Below are positions 59,348 to 64,000 of a stretch of DNA of 64,000 nucleotides, piece after piece. The DNA comes from Ciborinia camelliae (Eukaryota > Ascomycota > Leotiomycetes > Helotiales > Sclerotiniaceae). Each line of letters begins with the position of its first letter. Within the stretch, counting starts at the first letter, position 1. The notes under the pieces are model-generated. The model did no database searches. It was not told the origin of the DNA and saw nothing but the letters and a program-made list of their open reading frames with translations. The stretch spans positions 1,570,883-1,634,882 of the forward strand of contig JANPYM010000006.1 of NCBI GenBank assembly GCA_025890175.1, given 5' to 3'. Both the position numbers and the translations under genes were made by a program.

Positions 59348-60010
59348 TAGCTGATGCTAGGTAGGTTTGTTGGGTTTGTTGGGTTTGAGGAGGGGGAATG
59401 GGGATTTATGCGTGTCGTTTGCTGAGGGGAATAATGTGCTTATGGTGAGGGAGGATTAGATGTTGTGTTACGTTGCTGTAAGATTGGTCACCTACCTACT
59501 ACCTACCTACCTTAGGTGGTTAGCTCAACCGGTTCATTGCAGGCCGGGGAATGGTGGCGTAGAATCCAGAGGTCTGATATGTTTTCGGAATTTCGGGAAT
59601 ATCTAGATGTAGGTAGGTATATATATATATGGTATTTACTCCGTATGGTGGCAAGATGATTTAACGTTGTGCTTTACGATTGGTAGGTAGGTAGGTATTC
59701 ATTATGTATAAAGAGATCATGAGATAATAACTTATAAGATAATACCTAATAAATGTTGATGTATCTGTAATTGATAGCTTCAATGTAAAATATAAATTGT
59801 ACCGGTACCTAATTGTGTCAATTCTCTTCCTATAAGAAATTTCTGTCATCTAAATATTATTGGACGGGTATTAATTATAAGGTTATAATGGCTATGACCA
59901 TTTGGAACTAGCAGAACAACCTTATTACATGGACCTAGTAGTTGACTACCGATAACTCCCCGCCATCAAACATCACCCTTAGATTATCATTTTATATTCT
60001 ATACAACATC
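59348..60010. other. Intergenic region between tRNA-Arg and the Aim3-like gene
   Basis: AT-rich, with several ACCTACCT/GGTAGGTA runs (about 59357, 59490-59515, 59611-59622, 59683-59697) and a GTTGGGTTT repeat (about 59367-59388). No gene is supported. Confidence 0.5.
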
Positions 60011-61530
60011 ATGTCGGGATTTAAAGATACTTTGAAAGGTGGATGGCATCCAAAAGGAAAAGATGGAAAATCCAAGGAAAGTTGGAGAGGAGATTTTAAA
60101 GGAATTAATCAAGTAGCGGGATGGTAAGTTTAATCCCCTTTTCCAAAGAAGATGAATGACCTCAAAATCCTCTGGTATATTTGTAATTCTTGAGCTAATT
60201 ATTCTTCAATAGGATGGGAAAAGGTAAAGATACAACAAGAGAAGATGCTTTAGAACATAAATCTGTACCCATATCCTCATTAAGAGATCCTTCATCATTC
60301 GGTCCACCACCAAAAAGTGTCAAATATCATGGAGGAACCGTTCTCCCACCTCCAACCAATCCATCGAATAGAACATCATCGAATACAGGAGGGTGGGGAG
60401 CTCCAATACCACAGGATGAGATTAGAGCCAAACAAGAGGCAGAAGAAGAAGAAAGAAGAAGAGAAGAAGAAGAAGCTCTAAAACCTAAACCACCACCAAT
60501 GCCATATCGTGCGAATACGACGGGATTATCCGTAGCACATTTACCACCACCACCTGGAAGAAAAGATGGTGCAGATGGTAGAATATTACCACCGCCTGCT
60601 CCGGCTTCTATATCTGGTAAACCCAAACCTCCTAGTTTACCACCTAGATTACCACCACGACAAAATTCCAATCCGTCATCATCGGCTCCTTCACCACCTC
60701 CTACATATGGTGCAGCTACATCTGAAGAAGATCCACATAGAGGGATATTGAATCAAGGGGCTTTAAGTAGATTGGGAACAGCAGGTATATCAGTACCTGG
60801 ATTTGGTATTGGATCTACAAGATCTAAACCAGCATTACCACCACCACCACCAAGAACATCCTCACCGCAATATTCAACAACTAGTCAATCACATCCATCT
60901 TCACCACAACTACCCTCCAGAACCTCCTCCCCTCAATTACCCCCCAGAACCTCCTCGCCCCAAGTAAACGAACTCCAATCACGATTCTCCCGCCTCACAT
61001 CCTCTGCCTCATTATCCTCCTCCCCCACCACCACCTCATCCCCCAAACCCTCTCCTCCTCCATCCGAAGGAACAACCTTTGCGCAAAAGAAAGCGGCCCT
61101 CAAAACCGCATCCGCATTCCACAAAGATCCCACGTCGATCTCCCTCGCCGAAGCTCGAGCCGCCGCCAGCACCGCCAATAATTTCCGAGAGAGACATGGC
61201 GAACAGGTTAAATCGGGCGTGTCGTCGGCGAATAAATTGAATACGAAGTATGGGATTGCGGAGAAAGTGGGAGCGTATGGGGGGGTTTCAAATGGGGGTG
61301 CTCATTCTTCGAATGATGGGAGGGAGAGGGGGAGTTCATCTAGTTTGGTGGGAAATGGCTTGAGTGGTTTGAATGGCTTAAATGCACAATCAATCCTGGG
61401 GAAAAAGAAACCGGCTCCTCCTCCTCCGCCTCCTAAGAAGTTGGAATGGTCGGGAAATAATGCTCCTCCTCCCCCGGTCCCCATGTCAACTAAACCGAAG
61501 TCGATGCTGGGTGGTGGTCAATATTCATAG
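60011..61530 (+). CDS. Aim3-like proline-rich cortical actin patch protein
   Basis: Two exons, 60011-60123 and 60213-61530 (TG|G phase), 476 aa. It opens MSGFKDTLKGGWHPKGKDGK, the conserved N-terminus of fungal altered-inheritance-of-mitochondria protein 3 (Aim3), then VAGWMGKGKD across the intron. In yeast Aim3 binds Rvs167 at cortical actin patches. The middle is dominated by proline blocks (LPPRLPPRQNS, ALPPPPPRTSSPQ, repeated PQLPxRTSSPQ) that suit SH3 domains. An acidic/basic helix follows residue 100 (EAEEEERRREEEEALK). A conserved-looking C-terminal segment runs FAQKKAALKTASAFHKDP to RHGEQVKSGVSSANKLN, and the protein ends KKPAPPPPPPKK... MLGGGQYS. Mostly disordered. The family call rests on the N-terminus and overall layout. 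Confidence 0.78.
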
Positions 61531-61916
61531 TTAATTACCTACCTCCCTAGGTATATATGTATCTATATATAATGAAAAAACTTTCCGTCTCAATTTTTTT
61601 TATTTGATGCGGTTTTTTGGGTGGGGGGGAGATGGTCGTTACCTAGGTAGGTATTTACCTAGTAGGTAATTAGAACTTCTTGTTGTTATTGCGGCCCCAT
61701 TGCATATTTGTATTTGTAGGTCTATTTTTAGGTTTATTTGTAGGTAGGTAGGTAGGTATTAGATTTTCTATAGAATCCTGAGGTTTATTAAAGATATCTA
61801 GATGGATGGGTGGATGGATAGATGAGGTTCTTACCTAGGTATGACGATGATAGCGCGACAGATTGGTAGATGGGCAGATTTGTGGGCGCTGCTGAGGGTG
61901 AGGATTTTGGATATGG

Positions 61917-61987
<71 letters not shown>

Positions 61988-64000
61988 GGATAGGGGGAGT
62001 TGGAGGGGTATAAGGAGAGGAAGATGAAAAAGGTTTGCGGAGGAGGAAACGCTGCTGGTTGCTGGGTGGTGTGAGTGATTAGAAGGCGGTAGGGGGAAGA
62101 TGGGCTGGATTTTGGGTTGTGAGGTTTGTGGGGGGCGAATGCTAAAGGGAAGGGAAGGGAGGGGAAGCTTGTTTGATGGGTTTAGGCTGGGGCTGAGGCT
62201 GAGATATGGGTATTGTGTTGTATTTGGGATAGGGAATAGAAAAGTAGGTAGATGGGTGTATAGGAGGCGGGCGTGGGGAGACGTGATGTGGTGCAATTTT
62301 TTAAAATGCGGGTTTTAGGGATCGGAAGGGGGGGATGAAGTGCATGAAGTAGACGAGAGCTCTGTATTATATTTACGTTGTTGTTATTGTTGTTGGGGGT
62401 GGGTTTTGTATATCTTTCTTCCCCCCTTTCTTTCCACAAACCCACCCAACTAACCAACTAACCCTCCCCCCCTTTTCCCCAAGAGTTTAAACAACACAGA
62501 CGAAAAACATAATCCTCAAAGTCCTAGAACTGGGCAAAATGTAGGAGGCGTAAAAATGGTTGTGGAGGGTTTGCGAATAGCAGTATTAGATGGGGATTTG
62601 GATTTGGATTTGGATTTGGATTTGGATTTGGTTTGCGGAGAAGTGTGGAAGAAGGGGGGGGGGAGGAAGGAGATTCAAAATCCAATCTAGAATTTATATT
62701 TCATAATACCTTCTTCTTGAGTTCTTTCTTTAAAGCTTTTTTCAATTTTTATATATCCCATATCCTATATTCTATAGCCTATTTATTTATTTACTCATTT
62801 AATCTAACATTAACTTCTTTTCTTTCTTTTATCCTCTTCTCCCCAAATACTCTATATACCCCCCCTCTCCGTTTTCTTTCATTATATCTCCGTCCATACT
62901 CCCTTTCCCGCCTTCCTTTTATCAAACTCCAAACCCCCTCCCCTCTTCCTCTTCTTCTATTCTCTCATCCTACAACCCTTTCATTTTCATTTACATTTTT
63001 TATTCATCCACATTTTTCCTCAAATTCATTTCATTTCATATCATCTCATATTATATTCCACTTCCCATAACCTTTCTTCACTTACATTTTCATTCGCATT
63101 CAAATTTTCCCTTAAGATCATTTCATCTCATACCAGTTCAAACAAATACCCTACCTACCTACCTACCCATCTATCTATCCCAATGAATCACTCTATCCAC
63201 CCCCAATTAAACAAAAACAAAAACAACTAGCCAAGATATCAAGATCACTATATATATACAAGTACATAAATAGATAACCAAAGTAGATAAACATATAATA
63301 TATTCCTACCTAATATGCCTCATCCCCCTCATCCTCATCCTCCTTCCACACGAATTTACCCAAAAGTTTGACCCGACCCAACCCTACAGCTAGAGGTTTC
63401 GATCAATTCCACACTATACCATACCATACAATACCATCCCATCCCATCCCATCCCATCCCATCCTCAGACTCAATTTCCTTGTCATTCCGGTCCATCTCA
63501 TAATCTGATCCATAAACCATGCATAACCCATCCATCCATCCATAGCCTGCCTGCCTGCCTGTCTTTTCCCCGCCTCTCTTTCGTCTTATCTCATTCTTTT
63601 CCTTTTCCTCGTTCTTTGATTTCCTCTTTTGTCCTTTTCTGATAATACCATATCATCAGCTATTAATCCTCCTACTTCCCTCCTATCCACCTCCTATCCC
63701 ATCAATATACCTATAACCTATAACCTATAACCTTACAATATAATCTACAACATCCTCTTCCCTCCCTTCCCCTTCCACTTCCCTTCCCTTTCACTCCCTC
63801 CCCTTTCTCATTTCCTTCTCCCCTTTCACTCTTTCATTCTTTCACCCTTTCACTTTTCCATCTATCCCCCACCACTTCATCTTTTTCCTCTCCCCCTCCT
63901 CTCCCCTCTCCTCTTTCTTTTTTCTCTTCTCCCTTCTCCCTTTTCTCTCCTCTCCCCTATCCCCAAAAAAAAACAAAAAAGCCAAAAAAAAACGCCCGCT
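61531..64000. other. Long repeat- and pyrimidine-rich region to the window end
   Basis: No supported gene. 61531-61860 has many CCTAGGTA/GGTAGGTA motifs; 61916-61985 is a TGAGGG array; 62593-62630 a GGATTT run. From about 62700 the plus strand is strongly C/T-rich, with CCATC (about 63435-63470), CCATAACCTA and TTTCAC repeats, as in the long 5' leaders or promoters of fungal regulatory genes. A gene starting just beyond 64000 on the plus strand would fit. Confidence 0.45.
61916..61985. repeat. (TGAGGG)n hexanucleotide array
   Basis: About 11 perfect head-to-tail copies, one base different from the common fungal telomere unit TTAGGG. Every unit carries a GGG run, so the strand can form G-quadruplexes. 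Short arrays of the same unit also occur at about 35373-35408 and in its duplicate at 37247-37282. It is internal, flanked by genes on the left, so it is not a chromosome end in this assembly. Confidence 0.9.

Noticed and set aside
59516..59560. tRNA-like TAGCTCAACCGGTTCATTGC
   Set aside because: It resembles an A box, but the B-box-like part is too close and no cloverleaf can be folded.
61916..61985. Chromosome end (telomere)
   Set aside because: The unit is TGAGGG rather than TTAGGG, the array is short, and more than 2 kb of non-repetitive sequence follows.
62633..63070. 145-aa Phe/Leu/Ser-rich plus-strand frame
   Set aside because: It translates a C/T-rich leader tract; no domain, and the composition is explained by base content.

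Overview
The window is nuclear DNA of a filamentous ascomycete. The evidence is short spliceosomal introns with GTAAGT-type donors and CTAAC/CTAAT-like branch sites, a Zn2Cys6 transcription factor, low-complexity fungal proteins and long AT- or pyrimidine-rich intergenic stretches. The low GC and the protein style suggest Leotiomycetes (Helotiales/Sclerotiniaceae-like), but that is an inference; no marker gene here fixes the genus. Exon structures below were rebuilt by hand from splice sites. For the multi-exon genes that are complete in the window the exon lengths add up to whole reading frames.

Layout, left to right. 0-19 kb is a dense block: a 5'-truncated GNAT-domain protein (+), Drs1-type DEAD-box helicase (+), a single-pass membrane protein whose frame is cut by an in-frame TAG (-), App1-type phosphatidate phosphatase (-), poly(A) polymerase (-), and a carnosine N-methyltransferase-like enzyme (+) divergent from it. 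20-33 kb: a Zn2Cys6 regulator (-), an SDR with a peroxisomal-type C-terminus (+), an APH/choline-kinase-fold protein (-) and a DUF2235 alpha/beta hydrolase (+), with several micro- and minisatellites between them. 33.4-37.5 kb: an Arg/Glu-rich repeat protein, then a 10-N gap flanked by two copies of the same 1,864-bp sequence. This is almost certainly two overlapping contigs that were not merged.

37.5-42.7 kb is a gene-poor island holding a diverged satellite-like array (about 190-bp period) built around the palindrome AAAAAGTACTTTTT and a TGCAACAAAAC box. 42.7-53.8 kb is again housekeeping: sideroflexin Fsf1, LAMMER kinase, long-form tRNase Z and an unrecognised 483-aa protein. 54-57 kb is a second accessory island: a diverged repeat, a 94-aa two-helix membrane protein with a clear TATA box, about a dozen tandem intron-like modules, and a perfect 62-bp triplication. 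57-64 kb has an intron-containing tRNA-Arg(UCG), an Aim3-like proline-rich protein and a long pyrimidine-rich leader running off the window end.

There is no operon logic or secondary-metabolite cluster. The housekeeping genes fall into RNA processing (Drs1, Pap1, LAMMER kinase, tRNase Z, tRNA-Arg) and cortical actin/lipid (App1, Aim3), and this grouping is probably chance. The most unusual material is the two repeat islands, especially the intron-like array at 54.9-56.3 kb and the palindrome-centred array at 38-40.3 kb.
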